Assembly (NCBI GenBank): GCA_013399115.1
Contig: VXAA01002132.1
Location: 144,313 to 208,312, forward strand
DNA from: Anseranas semipalmata
Lineage: Eukaryota > Chordata > Aves > Anseriformes > Anseranatidae
DNA length: 64,000 bases
Direction: 5' to 3'
The notes under the pieces are model-generated. The model searched no databases, was not told the DNA's origin, and worked only from the letters and a program-made list of their open reading frames with translations. Shown piece by piece: positions 22,901 through 37,900 of this stretch. How positions within the stretch are numbered: the first letter of the stretch is position 1; every line of letters starts with the position of its first letter. A program made the position numbers and the translations under genes.

Positions 22901-25900
22901 GCTACTGGCGGCTTCTTCAAGGGGGTAGAGGGCAGGGATTATGTAGTCGGGTACAGGTGGGGGGCAGCAATGTAGCCACAGGAGCAGAAGAAGGAGACTG
23001 TGTTAGCGGGAAATGCTGCTGGTTACATTGGCTTTGTCTGCAGAGCACCAGGTACTAGAGAGGAAAATAGACCAATTCCAGAAGAGTGGGAATCTAATCA
23101 CAAAACAGGACCTTGCTGGTGTTTTTCTGGCTGGATGCTGAACACAGACATGCAGCAAGTTTGCTGGATAATGCTTGGCACTGGAGTGAAGCTCAGAGGT
23201 TACTCTGCCTTCCTCACTTCTCTGCATTTGAATACAACTGTGATTTAAAGCAAACACTACAACCTACAGCTCTTTTTCTGTTTAAAGAGCTCCTAGATGA
23301 ACTTTTAAAAATATTGATGAATACTTAAAAATACTCCGCTGGGCTTGAAGGGTCTGCCCTGGAGCCACAGACTCAGATTCCCTAAAAGCCAAGAGTTAGC
23401 CATGACAGGCAGGGACACCTCCGCTTCAAGGGAGCTGCAGGGTACTAAGCACAGAGCCTTTGCCTCACGGCTCCCGCAGCTATTAACTGCAGAGACCCGT
23501 AACTTCCTCACATGGGGCTGTACTTACACTGACATCTGTGATGTTCAGTAACACTGCGATGTCCTCTGAAAGGACTCCTGCACTCTGAAAGGATCTCCAG
23601 CACAAGATTAAATCACACCTGTGAAATGCGGTATCTCAGAAGAAAAGGTAAGGCATCGGTACTGCTGAACAGGGTGTCTCACACAAGTAATGAGATAACC
23701 ATACTCCCTTGTGGTGCTTGTGGAGTCGAAGGCTTTGCACGCTTCCCTTGGTTCATCTATCAAGTTCTCAAGCTCCAAAGGGCCCCAGCAGCACCAGGGC
23801 TCGCAGCACGCAGTGCCACGGGCTGGGCTTCCCCAGCCACCCATGTGGAGTCATTGCACTGCTCTGCCCAGGAGAGGATTTTTGGATGCTACACCTAATC
23901 CAGGGATGTGCTAGGCACTAATGGGCAGAACCTTTTCCTTTTTGGTAGAAATGGGCTGCTGGCACACACAAATGCCTCCAAGCATAACATCACCTGCCAT
24001 CTGTTTGCCACGTGAAAGGGAAATAGGGATCATACAAAACGCCATAAGGGAAGGTGAATTCCCATTATATCATCCCCATCCTCACACGGAAGGGGTGCCT
24101 TACAAAGTCTGTGATGGACAGGAGGGCAAGGGCACCAAAGAAGAGGATGGAGAGCACCCACAACCCCTAACTGGAGACAGAAGTGGGCACTGCTGTGCCA
24201 TAGCTGGTACCTGACAGCAGGGAGGGAGCGCTGCATCTCACAGAGCCCTGCGCATGGTGCACAGCACATGGAAGCTCCTGAGGTGACAGGGAGCCTTTGG
24301 GAGCCCCCATGCAAGTGATGAATGTGGTCACCCAGGTTGCTTCCACGGCAGCTGAAAGCTTCCTGCTGTGTACAGTAAGCAAACAGATTCCCAGGCTGGT
24401 ACAAGAGGCAAGGAGATTACTAACCGCTCGAACACGCTTAAGGCGCTCCTCTAACTTCTCCTCTGCTTCACGTTCCTTCTGTACTTCTTCCAAACGATTG
24501 ATCAACTCTGCAGCAAACTTCTCCGGTTCAACATGGATATCCTTTGGCATTCGATACGTACGCTGGAGGAAAAACACACCAGAGGTTAGCAAAAGGTACA
24601 CGAAAATCACACATTTGGAGGCTTAAATAACTGGAAATGCCAGTCGTTCCAGTGGGAGTTCAGGGAGAACAAGCTGGCAGACACAGAGGTGCAGCCTAGG
24701 ACTGACAGGTTGGAAGCTGAGCCGCTACCATGAGCTCCCTGTCCGGCACCAGCTCCGTACACCCCCTCACATAAGGGAAAGGTTTCCTACAGCCACAATC
24801 AGCCAGCTCTTTTGGCATCAGACTCCATTTTGGGATGTATGTGCACGATAACCCTCAAAATTATACATGGTCAATAAGAATATCCTGGTCTCAAAGGGTG
24901 GCAAGAGGACATACGGACAAACCTCTCAAAAACCAAGCTTACAGTAGTGATGTTTTCACTTTGACAGAACTCTACTGCACACATATTCAGCTTACCACAG
25001 GTGGATCAGCGTATGCCTGTCCATCTGCAAATCTAGCCCACAGGAGCAGAAAGGAGTAGAAATCCAGCCACCGCCAAGAAATCCTGCTTTCCTCCATCTT
25101 CTGGGCACAGCTTCTGCTAAAATCTACCCAGCTACAAAAGGCCACCGCTCCCTTAAAGCATCCTCTCCTACCAGAGCCCAGCTGTGGCACGAGTGCATCT
25201 CGTCTCTTCAGAGCTGTGCAAAGATTCCCTGCTTGCTTTAACAATACAGCGACCTCTGGCAACCTCACAAGCACAGAGATACCACTTTCCTGCCTGCTCT
25301 GTGTGAACAAATGAATAAGGTTCAAGGGCACTCTCAGTTCCTTATGTTGAGTTACCTTGTTCCTAAATTCCTGAGCTCTGGGATAAGAAGTTTGTACAGT
25401 GAAGTACCAAGCTGACAGCCACTGTAATTTTTCCCTCATTTTCATCCCTTCTGCATTATTTTGTTACTCTGCTAGTAAAAGAAATAAAATGACACAGCGG
25501 AGAGAAAATAATAATTTTGGGGAAAAATATATGGAAAATTCAACAGTATAAAAACCTGCATTCAAATATTTCAACACCAACATGAGAGAAATGTACACTT
25601 TATAGGGCTAGAGATAAAATTAAATATGAAGACAGAAGATAATGCATAGCGAAAGAACAAATGAAGCACCAGAAGCAGACATCGAGCTTGGAATCTTTAA
25701 AGGAGGATTAGAGACCAATCGAATTTACCCTGAACCAGCTTAAAGACCAATGCAGAAGACTAAAATAATGCTTTGCCTCAAAACTAACAAAAGCATGCAA
25801 ATCATATTGTTTTTCTCTCTCTGCCAACTGCCGAATGGAAGGCAGGGGGAAGAAAAATAAAGGCAGTAAGCGTCCCACTTATGGCACTGAGAAGCTGGAG

Positions 25901-28900
25901 ACATCTTTTATGACACCCAAGTTAAGTTCCACGTCTCAGTTTAAAGCATCGCTTTTTTTGTTCACCGAGATCAAAACTCAGCCAACCCTGCCAACAAATC
26001 TCAATTTCCACGCTTACTACTATCATCTCCTGCTTCACACTGAGTGGTGCTGGGCTGCGGTCCCCAGGGGATGCTTGTGGACACGAGGCAGCTCTGCAGG
26101 CGAAAGGACTGCCTGCTCCGCGCACTCGCGTTGTGTGGAAAGCAGGGGACCGACAAGGCGACCTGAAGCTGTCCCCGGCAGGACTGAACAGAGCCGGGAA
26201 TGCCACCAAAGGCCACAGCCCCGAACAAACCATCCCCTTCATCCAGAGCAAAGGGCTGCCCCTCACTCCATAGCTAAAGAGAAGGGAAATATCCCAGATG
26301 ACAAGAGCTAGGGCAAGACAGTTTCCCTCTGGAGGGACAGAAAACTCATGTCCTAGCATCCGGACCTTGTGGAGTTCAGAAATGTGCCTCAGTCGTGCAC
26401 GATCACAGGGTTAAGACCTGACAGAGCCGGTCCCTGCTCCGTTATTCAGGAGGGAGCCTCTAGGATCCATGTGATGTTTCCCCATTCCTCAAATATCTGG
26501 GGAAGCACTTCTGGCTAAGGGAGTCTGCTTTCATCAGCAAGCAAGTCCAGAACTGTGAACTGCATCCATCTCATGAGGTAATGCCAGCAATTCCCAACGA
26601 GGGAAATCTCTCCCTCACCTGACAAGTCACAACCAGTCCGGTGATGTGTTCATCCCCTCCTGCCACCCAACACGTCAACTTTCCCTGCGGTTGTTTATAG
26701 GACAGCAGCACCAGGCCCTGCTCAGGAGCAGGCACCACTCCGTTAGAGGCTTCCTGAGCGCAATGACTGAGCTCAGCGCTCAGTGGCTGCAGCCTCAGAT
26801 CTTCCCTGTTGCAGCTACTGCAGCAGCTTCCACGCAAAAGCAGAACCAGGAAAGAATTTCCCTTTATTTTCATTGCCTTTGATGCAATGCAACATCCCCA
26901 GATAAAATCTCTCCCACGCACCCAGTCTGCTGCAGCAGTGGGTGCAGAAGTTGGAGTTTGCTAACCTGCGTGTTTCAGTCCTGGTAAAATAAGGTAGCTC
27001 CTTCCAGGCCCAGCGATGCTTAAGGACTGCAGCTCCAACTCTAATGAGTATCTGAAGATGTTCAGGGTCACTGGAGCTTGAGATAGGATGATTTTGGTCT
27101 TTTATAACATACTTCAGCACATTTATCCACAGTCTCTCAAAGCCTGAACTGACTGAAGCTAAACTACATAAATGAAAATAATTGAGCCTAAGAACCTTTA
27201 CAGTGAACTCGTTTTCCTCTCTCTTTGATAAACTGCTGCATCTGCAAAACACACTACCTTGTCCTTCAGGCTTTCCACTCAGCACAGCAGCTTGCAGTGG
27301 TCCTACAGCAGCCTGTCTGACAGGGAAAGGTGCAGCCCCAACCGGGAAGCCATCCCTCTGAGGGTCTCTCTGTCCATCTCCCTGTCCATCAGTTTAGCTG
27401 AAATAAACCTCACTTCACCATGGATGAAGTGCACATCACACACCTGATGTTTTCCTGGTGGGTACCCATAACGGTGACTTGCAGAAAGCTAGCAAGCAAA
27501 ATGATGCTCTGAACATCGCCATGGGTCTGATTTTATTCCTAGCTCAAAGGATGAGCTACACAGACTTCCCCCAAAACTAACAGTATTGGAGAATAATGAA
27601 TGCAAATTCCCCGTGCTGAAACAATACAGCCCACTGCTGAGGACTCTATCTCCTTTGGACAGCAATCACATACTGCACTGACCTGGTTCAAAAAGCTTAA
27701 GACAACAAAGGGTTTGAAACTTTTATCAAATGACAGGCCTGACTTAGGAAAGGAGACGTGCTCCGTCAGAAACCAGCCAGGCTGAGCCTGTGCCCGGAGG
27801 AGGATCTGTCAGAGCTTCAGGACTTTGAACCTGCCCCTGCCTCCCTGTGGGCATACAGAGCCCTGCCAAGGGAGTCATAAATAAGCTGTTTATTGTTCTA
27901 AAATCAGAAGGGCTCCAAATGCTTTTGTTCCAAGTAAAGGGTGCAGCATTCTCCAAGAGCTGGCTGGTCCAACACCCGCTGGTTTTGGAGGATACAGCCC
28001 TCCAGTCTGGACCAGAACGAGACCTCTAGCCATTTTGTGTCAACAATCTAGAAAGGGAGCACTTCGTTTTAAAGAATTGTTGTTTTATCTAATGTTTTAT
28101 CTACAGTTGCTTTATCTAGTGTTTTATTTAATTATCTATCTACTTTTATTTAATGCCACTAGTTCAGACAGGGTCTGTCCAGAACCAAACCATGCTGAGC
28201 TGGGGAGGTTACAGAGAACAATGGATGGGAGGCTGAATGCCAGATGGGCTGGCAAGAAAGAAATAGCTTGAACTGTTCTGGATAAAGGAATCTTTCCTAG
28301 TGACAGCTGTTAGGAAGGATTTCTTGGGGCACCTATCACCAGAACACTGACCTCTCTCCTTGACATGTGAAGTGTCTGAAGCTCTGGTAACTTTGGGAAG
28401 AATCAGCATGCTAAGAACATGCTAGATACACAAGCTCTCTACTAGTTTCATTTAGCACTTGCTATCATGTTTCTTCCATCTTTTCTTGGAGCTGATGGGA
28501 GTGGGAGTTACATGGATTTTGCTCCATGAGGCAGATGCAGGTCTTGGGTTTGGATGGATTTCACCTCCTCTGAGAAACTGTGGTTTGAGAACCAAGTTCC
28601 ACATCTGAACACACCGGCATCCTAAATGTGTGCCTCATCTGGAACACCACTTCTGTCTGGCCATGTTTCTTCAAGGGTCGAGTGGGCTCCTCTCCTCCAC
28701 CGTGAGATGAAGAAACACAATAAAGTTGCAAGCTCAGTGTTCAAAGCTGAATGAAACTTCAGGCAAGGACCTGCACATTTGTCTACAGGGTTGAAAGCTA
28801 GGACTGCTGATGTTTCGCGTTCTGTTATTACTCTGTCCTTCCTCACTCTTCCCAACTGAGTTTACGCCACCTTTTTCCCTTGTCATGGGGACAGTTTTAC

Positions 28901-31900
28901 TATGATCTACATATGAAAAGGCTGAAAGGGAAGAATCTCACTGGGGTTTGGAGGTTTAGTTGGGAAGAATAAACCTCAATTACTCTAACATAAAATAACT
29001 TCTCCAGTGTTATCACCGGGCAGAGGTCTCAATCAGCCCCAGGGATCCATGGGTTGGGCTGAACCATTCCTGACAGACCTGACTGGGCCAAAGAATTCTG
29101 TGTGGGTAAATCTCAAATTTCTCCTACGGGTTTGATGCCTCCATGGTGCTAAAGTGGCCAATGGTAGATCAGAAGTCAGTCTTGGAGATGAAGTGGAGAT
29201 GGAAGGCTAGATAACCCAAGAGAAAAGAAATTCTAAACCTCTATGTTTCCGAGACTAATGTATTCCACTGTGAGATGTGTTTTTAAAGGACAAATGGTGT
29301 TTGCATACCGGAAACATCTGTGGCAGAGCTCATGGATAGCTGGATTTCAGCATCCACCCTAGCAGCATTCAGGGACTGGCAGAGTCCCACTGCTGCAAGG
29401 CATTTGAGGAAAAAGGCATACATTGGATTACGGGAATTCAGAGCAGGTTCCCAACTTGCAGGAGCAGAAAGCTCATACAGCTGCAGTCACCCAGGCAGGA
29501 TGAGACCAGGGCTCCTCCTGTCCACTCCTCACTTTTACAGCATTGCAGAGTAGTCATTCAAATCCTTCTGTTCCACCAAAGGACACTGTGGAAGTCACCT
29601 CTGCACACAGGACAACCTGCTGGCAAAGCTGAGCTTTTCCTCTTCTCACAGAGGAATAGTGTGATGTGCTTGCAACTTCCTTGATTGTGGGGCAGGACAA
29701 GAGAGCTCCCACTTGATGATGATCGAGCTACAGCAAAAACATCACAAATGGCTTCTTTATGCAGGTAAACAAACAAAAAAAGAAACAAAAATGGAATCGC
29801 AAGTTGTAATGCTTGAGGTTGGATTTTTCTGAATTTGCCCTGGAGAAAGGGGTATTTACCCTGTCCTGGGAACTGATGAATGCCAGAGCCAGGGTAAATA
29901 CAGTACAACAGCACAGGTAAGGCCCTGCATTCTCTGGGCTTTTACCCCTCCTCCTTTGGGACCTTGCCTGCTCTTCCCTTTCTTGCTGCCCCAAGACTTT
30001 GCTCAAATCCAAGACCAAGATGGAAAAATCACACGAAAAGCAACATGCACCCACTCTGTAATAGGTTCCTGGGAGAGGCACAAAACAAAGGTCTCGTTGC
30101 TTGCTAGAAACCTTCACCCACTGCATTCCTGGGCAGAGAGCCATTTCAGAAAACACAACTTTTCCAAACTCAGAGTGTTTTTAAGTTTGAAGGCATGGAA
30201 TATGCAGAACACAGCTGTCCACGCACTAAGATCTCCTGCTGCATAGTGGGGAATCCTACATGACTAAAACATGCCTTCATTGTTTGGAGGCAGCATGGCT
30301 GATGAAACTAGCAGGCAATCTCCTATGAACTACAGTTTATAGCTTCTAGACCTAAATAAAAGTGCTGCTATTAAAAGCAACATAAGTTCTTTCAGAATTT
30401 TGCATAATAGCCCCATAACTCATTTGTAAGGGAACAGTAAGGTCTCTAAAGGACTTCTAAAGTGACTTTTTGGAGACAGGAGGTTCTATACTATCAGTAG
30501 GAAAACATGTCATGCATTCTGCAACAATTATCAGTATGGATTCTGGCTATACTGGTTAGCTATGAGTCCACAAAGACCTTCACTCAAAGGCTGCAATTTA
30601 GTCATTGCTCCATGTTTACAAGTATGCTAACTGCCAGGCCCAGGCAGCTAATGGAGACTGCTCTAGCTACGGGCTGCACGATATCCTAACCACTGGCTTT
30701 AGAAAGCAACACTTGAAGAAACATTTGCATGGCTCTTTGCTAATTGGGTAAGTTTAATTCAATAAACTTGCAGTTAGAGGTGATTTTAAAAGACTAACTT
30801 CATAACACTTCACACTGGTGTTGTCAAAACATATTGTCTAATTACCTTCTCCTTTCTTGGCTGATTGATAAGTGAGGGCAGAGCAGTGCCTCTCTGAAGT
30901 TGATGCCAATTCTGTGTCAGTAATTGGCTGGCAGGAGGTGCCAGAGTGTCTGAACTAAACTTTTATTCCCTGGAGAAAGACTAGAACTAACTTGACTTCT
31001 CAGTCCTCCACTCCCATATAAATATGCGTCGAGATGCCTTTTTCCCTGGGACTTAAAATTACAGCACAGAATCTAATGGGAACACCGAATGTTTCACAGA
31101 AAAATCCTTGTGAAGCGTCTGTATGTAGTTTAGAAGGAATATGTAATTCTAAAAGACCGTGTAGATAAGTAGGATAACATATAAATTTATAAGCAGCAGG
31201 TGGCCAATTTAAACCTTGTTTTTTACCCCCCTTTTTAACTGGTTTCCAAAAAGGTCGATAAAATTTAATGCTAAGTAAAACTAATTAGTCTGCAAGGAAC
31301 TGCTGCTGGAATGACACTTATTCATTTTAACAAAAGAAATGTTTGGCAGATGGAAGTTCGTTAAAGCACAGCTCACTATACATATTTAATGCTCCATACT
31401 CTGAGTTTATAACCTGCAGTTCATTGAGGCATTGCCAGTGCACACGATCAACAGAAACCCACTATTATTTTTATCCAAAGGGTAAAGCCACTGACAAGCT
31501 TTGAAGTCAGAGAATATTCACTCAGTAGTTCCCACTGTTCGGTAACAGCAACACCAACAACAACAAAAATAAAGGCCAAGCTTTCAAACTTCAACTCTAA
31601 CAAAGCAATGCTTACAGTAAAAACTGCATCAAGTGAAATAAAAAGGCACCCAGCCAGCCTTTTCAACAGCGATCACACTGCGAAAGCAACTGTGTGAAAA
31701 GAGAGGTGACTAAGCAAGGATGGCTAGTGAGCGTCCACAGCCAAGGCTTTTATTGTCAACCCAGTGATCAAAGCACAGGAGACCCTCTTAAATCTAAAGA
31801 AAATAATCTAATTTTAAAGGGAAAACAAAGAGTGGTGTTTTTTTTTTTTTTAAATCAGATTAAAACAAGGGTGTATTTCTGCTTGTATTGTGCTGCTTTG

Positions 31901-34900
31901 AGCAGGCAGGATGAGAACAGCTGTGTCAAGTTTGAAGGCACTTCTGGAAAAAGCAGATGGAGGCTTTTTTTTTTTTTTTTTCCAATTTGTTTTGTGCTGG
32001 AGTCCAGCTGTCCAAAGGGGAAAGAAGCACCTTTAATCCCTGCTATATATTAAATGTCACCTGTAACTTCTCACAGAAAGAAAATAATAAGCAGAGCTGC
32101 AGATGGTGCTGCAGAGCCCTAACACATGACGATGAGCCTATGCTCATCTTCCAAAAGCTGTTTGCTTACCTGAAGCAACTGGGGAGACAGTACCAGACAA
32201 CTGGAAATACTTATGTCTGCATCTTCTCTGCTTTCCCACCTTGTATTCCCAGGCGGGCTTTGCAGAGTCCTTGAGAATAGGTTAGAGCTCCCTTTTGCTG
32301 CCCACTGCAGGAATACTGCTTGGGACAGCTGCATTTCTCCCCAGCTGACCTTGGCTTCGTGGCCAGTGGCCTCCTGCACCTCCCACAAACATCTCCAACC
32401 CTCCCCAAAGGCAGGTAACCTACTTGCAGGTAGACACCAGCCACTTAAGCCAGCCAGCACTTCCACTCTTGTCCTGGAGAAACAACTGACTACTGACTGA
32501 ACACTTAAGAAAAAATGTGTTTTGGGCATCCCTGGATGATGAGTTTGGCAGAAGGCTACCAAGCCTTCCTTCCCCTTACACTCCCTTTCTCAGCACAGTG
32601 AATTCCATCCCCAAATGAATACAGTGCTAAGGGAGGTTAAACTGACACTTGAGCAAGCAGAGCAAATGCATGCTAGAGATCTCGCATATTTAGCATATTT
32701 ACCTCTGCAGGAGGAGATACTGCTACTTACAGGAATGTGAGGTAGTGGCACACGTCCATTTGCTTTGGCACTTTCCTGCATCTCTCTGCGATGCTGCTTC
32801 CGGAGTCTGTATGGTGGGATCCCATCTCTGCCAGAATAAAGCAACAACATGCCCTGCTTTAGTGCCTTTCATTAGATGGTCTCCATCACACGACATTCAA
32901 TGAAGCCTCACTGCCGCAGAATGGCAGGTAGGAAACCTTTTATGTCTTTGAGAAAGGCTTCGCATGCCCAGGGCAAGCGCAGCAGAGCAAGAGGAACCGT
33001 GCAGGGAATGGTGCTCCTCCAGGTCCCTGCGCCAGCAGCGCTCTGGCATTCGGTGCCGGAGGGACTTACGCAGCATCCGCTGGGAGCGGAGCGAGGCAGG
33101 GCTCCTGCAGCCGCTGCCCTAGGCAGAGGGCAGGGAGAAGGACTTGGACTGCATCCTGGTACCTTTTATAGTTGGTTGCTTTCTACAAAAGAGACTGTAA
33201 TGTACACAGTAAACCACAGGGCAGGCTAGGAGGGGGAGGAGGAGGAGTGGGAGCTCAGGGAGCATCTACACCAAGGAGAACTCGGTCAGGGAACAAGGTT
33301 TATGTTTTGAAAAGAGTGCGGTAACTTCTCAAATGTCTTATCAAAGCGAAGGGTTGACTCCGCGGCTCTTAAGATGATCTTTAGCTCAGTCAGAAATTAT
33401 GGGCTTGATACTGGAGTTATTGGGTGAAAAAATCTAGTGCTTGCCATAGAGCAGGCTGGGATGGGTTTGGGAGGAAAGCCACGGGCAGCAGCACGCATGC
33501 TAACCAGCTCTGTTCGGGTTTGTGCCCTTGCTGAAAGAGCTGGTGACTGTGGAGGAAGGTGTGGGGGAAGGAGACAGCAGTGGCGACGAGCCCTGCTCCA
33601 CAAAGAGCAGCAGCTGGGCCCGCGGCTCTGCCGCGACCTGCAGGCCGGCGCAGGCCTGAGGCCTCCTGCAAACACGGGGCCTGGGTGCACGCGGGGTCCC
33701 AGCAACGGGGTGTTAGGAGGGGTCACAGCCGCCAGGCTTTGTGTTGACCATTGCCAGTGGCAAAGCATCCTTGACTGGGTATAACTTCAGGAAAAGAAAG
33801 GAGCCACATTTTTGTTTGCACCATTGAAACCATCACGGGATGAGAAGAATGCAATTGAAGTGGAGCTCAGTTATGAGATAAGGAAATGGGCTCACGTCCT
33901 AGCGAAACTGGGTTATTTTGAGAAAAAACAACTAGTGCAAAAACAAGAGCTTGGCAACTTGGAATTTTCCTCTTTTAATTTACAGATTTTGCTTATTCAG
34001 TAACTGCAATGCCACAGAAATGTGTGGAAATGAATGGAGTGGTTTAGTTTGTCACAAATACTAAGTAACTTCCATGCATATACACCATCTCGTCCAACCG
34101 CTACCCTACGCGTCTCGGTGAACCGACAGCCTTGCACCACTCTGAACAGTGCAACCGATTCACTCAAACCGCATCGTACATGACAAGATGTTTGCACAAG
34201 CCAAACGTACTTAGCACCTAACCCCCTCAATTGCTAAGCACAGCTGCTTCTTGAGAACATAAGCAAAACTGTTTAACGAGCTCACATGAGCAGATTTTCA
34301 AAGTCTACATGATGTTTGGCAAGGAAAACACAATTTACTGTGTTTTTTTTTCCTGAACACCTCCAGAGTTACAAGCACCATCCTGTGCAAGGATTGTCAC
34401 CATCATCTCTCTTTCCCAAATATGAGTCCCTTCCGTTTTTGTTGTGCCTGCTGCCCCACTTGATCTTTGGAAATGTGGGTGCATACAGAATTGCCACCAA
34501 TTTGCTCTTGTGACCAAACTGCATCATATGAATGCAATTTCATTCAGTAACCCCGGCATTCAAAATTAAACACATTAAAATAAAATAAAAACCATGATTA
34601 ATGACAAGTGGTTTTTAGTAGGAAGACAAATGACAGAACAGAAAATTAGTCCGGCTAATTACAACTCTGGCTACCGGCTGCAGGTAATGCAGGAGGAGGC
34701 AGAGCATGTCTCGGAGCATCACCTCCGCTGCGCCCAGTCAATGACACTTTACAAGAGCAGAGCAATTTTCCAGAGCGTTGCTATAACAACAGGCGATCAC
34801 GATAGCTTTCATTAGAAAGCTTCATTTTCTTTAATGATGAACCTTCATTTGAAAAATAACGTAGAGTCACAGCGGTTAAACAGTTTCATCCTATCAAGAC

Positions 34901-37900
34901 ACAGTTTTTTCCAGAATGGATGGGAACAAAAGCACTGATGATTTTTACTGACGATGCTTTTGCTGTGGAATGATTTTAGCCATTGCTGGGCAGAATCAAT
35001 AAACAACATTTCAGCTTAACCGCCACACAAAACCCAGGCACTGGAACACAACTTCAACGTTACAGCCGCATGGACGTTCACGGGAAAAGCAGCATTATAT
35101 TAGAAGGTGCAATTTTTCTTTCTCTCTTTCTTTCTTTCTTTCTTTTTTTTTTTTTTAATTCTCCACAGCAGCAGTCCCAGCGGAAAGAGCGACTTTTGTT
35201 CAGAGCACAGTAGCGAAAGGCTGATAATGGCCTCTAATCTATCCGGCTTCAAACACATGTTCAGCCCTGCTGTGCTGCCTTTGATGTCATTTTAACTAGA
35301 TTCCCCAATGCCACCTCTGAACTTGGAACATTCCTTCGTTCAATGTACTGTGCCAACTCAACCAGAGGAAGCAAATTCAAAGATAAGCACTTTAATTTTA
35401 TCCCAACAAAACCTTATTCAATAGATGGGGGAAAAGCAAGGAAAACCAATACCATACTTTTGTTTTCCTTTTGTCAGGTAGCTTGCTTTGAGATACTTTC
35501 AATAGATAGAGAAATAATATATATATATATATATAAAAAATCAAAACTTTTTTTAAAGCACATCTACTTTTAAAATAAAACTTTCCCAAACTGTTTTCAC
35601 TTGTTTCATCATGTGATTTTCTTTAGCACCAGAAAGCTCTGTGCTAAAATGCAGTGGGGGAAACAAGAGTATTTCTATCATTTATTTAGTGAGCGTGCAA
35701 TTGGTTTGCTGTTCTGGAAATGCGGTGGCTTCCTCTCCTCTCCAAACCAACCTGCAAGAGCCCCTGATGAGCGCAGAGGTTTTGCTGTTGCTCTGCAGTC
35801 GGACACTACTAACGAGCACTTTCTTTGCTCCTCTGTAGACAGCCTCCAAACCTAACCATTAGGCCTAACAAGTTGGAAATCATCATCTGGGATCTTTTAA
35901 ATTAAAAAGCTGTTAAACGTGTTTAAATATAGCCGAACTCAAGGTCATTCTGGATCACTGACCGTAGGAAAGACAGGAAACAAATCCGCAGAGAAGCTGA
36001 TATTTTCTACCAATTACTCTTATCAAAGCACCACTGTCACCGAGAGACCTTTCTCACATCAAGAAGCACAATGGGAAAATCGCCTGACATTTTGGCCAAA
36101 GGCCAGTCATCTGAGGAATAATATTTCATCTGCAAGGTTTTGGGGAGGAGTAACCACTATCCTAAACTGTTTCATGCTGGGACACGGCCATTCGTGCTCT
36201 GGAGCAGGTCTGACTCGATTCGGGGCAGAGCCCGGCCCGAGCCATGCGCACCAGCGACGAGGGCTTCTGTAGTGCCCAGGAAGGCAAAGCTCGTATCCCA
36301 GCCGAGAGAAGTCAGGACACGTGATGAGACCCAGCGGAAGGAATACTGTTGTTATTTAGCTGGAGTACAGCCCTGGGCTCCGAGACATTACCTCTTGTTC
36401 ACTGCCGTAAGCTCTTGCAGAAATAAGGAGAAGAACCACACTGACCTAAGGCATTTCTGCATCTGAATTGGAGCATCGCGTGGTTACTTAATGCATTAAA
36501 GCCTCTGCCTGGTGACTTCATACCTACATTTGCCTTCATTTCCCTTGAGTACCTGTACTGTGACAACCCCTCCCACCCAGCGGCTGTCTCCCCCCCTTAG
36601 GAAAGATGCTATTCACAGGCAGGGTTATCCAAGAAAGGAATCGCAGACCAGTTTGCGGCACAGCACACAGCACAAGTGCCACTGCACACCTGAGGCAGGG
36701 TCAGCACAGCACCAGCCACCGGTGGGTGACTGACTCCGCTGCCTTGGTGGCCACGCGTGCCGGCTGGGCTAGCACTTGCTCGGAGCACAGCACCGGGTCC
36801 TCTCCAGGCATGGAACAGCTAAACCAACACAGCTGCTGTTCCGGTTATAAACACAGCTTTCGGCAGAGGACCGAAGCTCTTTTGCCTACACAGGCAAAGG
36901 AATTTGTATGACACAGGAAGACTGAAAAACAATCAGCAGAGCGCAGGTATTTAAGAGCAATGTTTTTTAAGCTACTTAGAAAGAAAACTCCTCAAACAAC
37001 AGAGACTGATAATATATTCATTACATAAATTCAACACATTACAATAATATTTACCTGTGCTTGGAATGACATCCTGTTCAAAGTTTGTCTTTAAGGCAAG
37101 CGTGCGTGCATTGCTACCACGGAAATGACTTTTAAAAGCACATATGTGTGCTGGGCACTTATGAAAATCCTGTCGCTGCCTCTCTTGGACCTAGCTCAGA
37201 AGGCCAGGTGGTGAGAGCATCATATAGGCTTTTGCTAGTGGTTTTCTGTAGCTGGGCTGTGCATGCAGCCTGTGGGGAAATTGTACTTCCAAAACCTGTT
37301 TTGCCACAATCACTAGAATATCAAAGCTTGGAAGGGAGCTGGTGACAACTGCAGTACATCAAAGTGTAAGCAACTGAACAGTGTAAGGCACGTATTTGCC
37401 TTCCTCTCCAACTTGAGTTGGCTAACAGTGGAAGACCATGCCTTTACATCAAGCCGTGCTCTTTGTGCGCTTGCATGCGTTCTCAGTTTACTGTTAGCAT
37501 GTCAGGGCTCTCCTTAATTAGCCTATGTCTGCATCCTCATTGCCCAGACACATTCTCCTATGATGTAGGGTCACAGAGGTTTCCAACTTGGGATCACACA
37601 ACATTCATGCACCACCTTTGAGCAAAAGCTAGATTTCTTCATTATTGAGCTTGACTGCTATATGTAAACAGCATACATAGAGAAGAACCTTGCTCATCAT
37701 CAAATGAGGCTTTTATTGCCATTTTCCTTATAGGAGGCCTCCTTATAGGAGGCCTAAATTCAAAGCACAAGCACCAAGACATGCAAGTCTTGTCAAGCAG
37801 CAGGAGTCCCTTCTCTGACTTCGTCTGGTTGTTCTTCATTTCTGCTGCCTTGAGCAATTCTGCAAAAATTCCTTTGAAACTCAGAAGGCAGATAGGTTCA

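Larger units (their letters stand above)
24563..32730 (-). other. AXIN1 intron (8.2 kb)
   Basis: Donor GTAAGT at 32730 and acceptor CTCCAG at 24563. Mostly unique sequence. It holds a degenerate AT-rich tandem repeat at 28079-28152, an AT-rich block with homeobox- and octamer-like motifs at about 30700-31420, and poly(T) runs at 31838-31851 and 31965-31981. I recognise no embedded gene. Confidence 0.75.
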
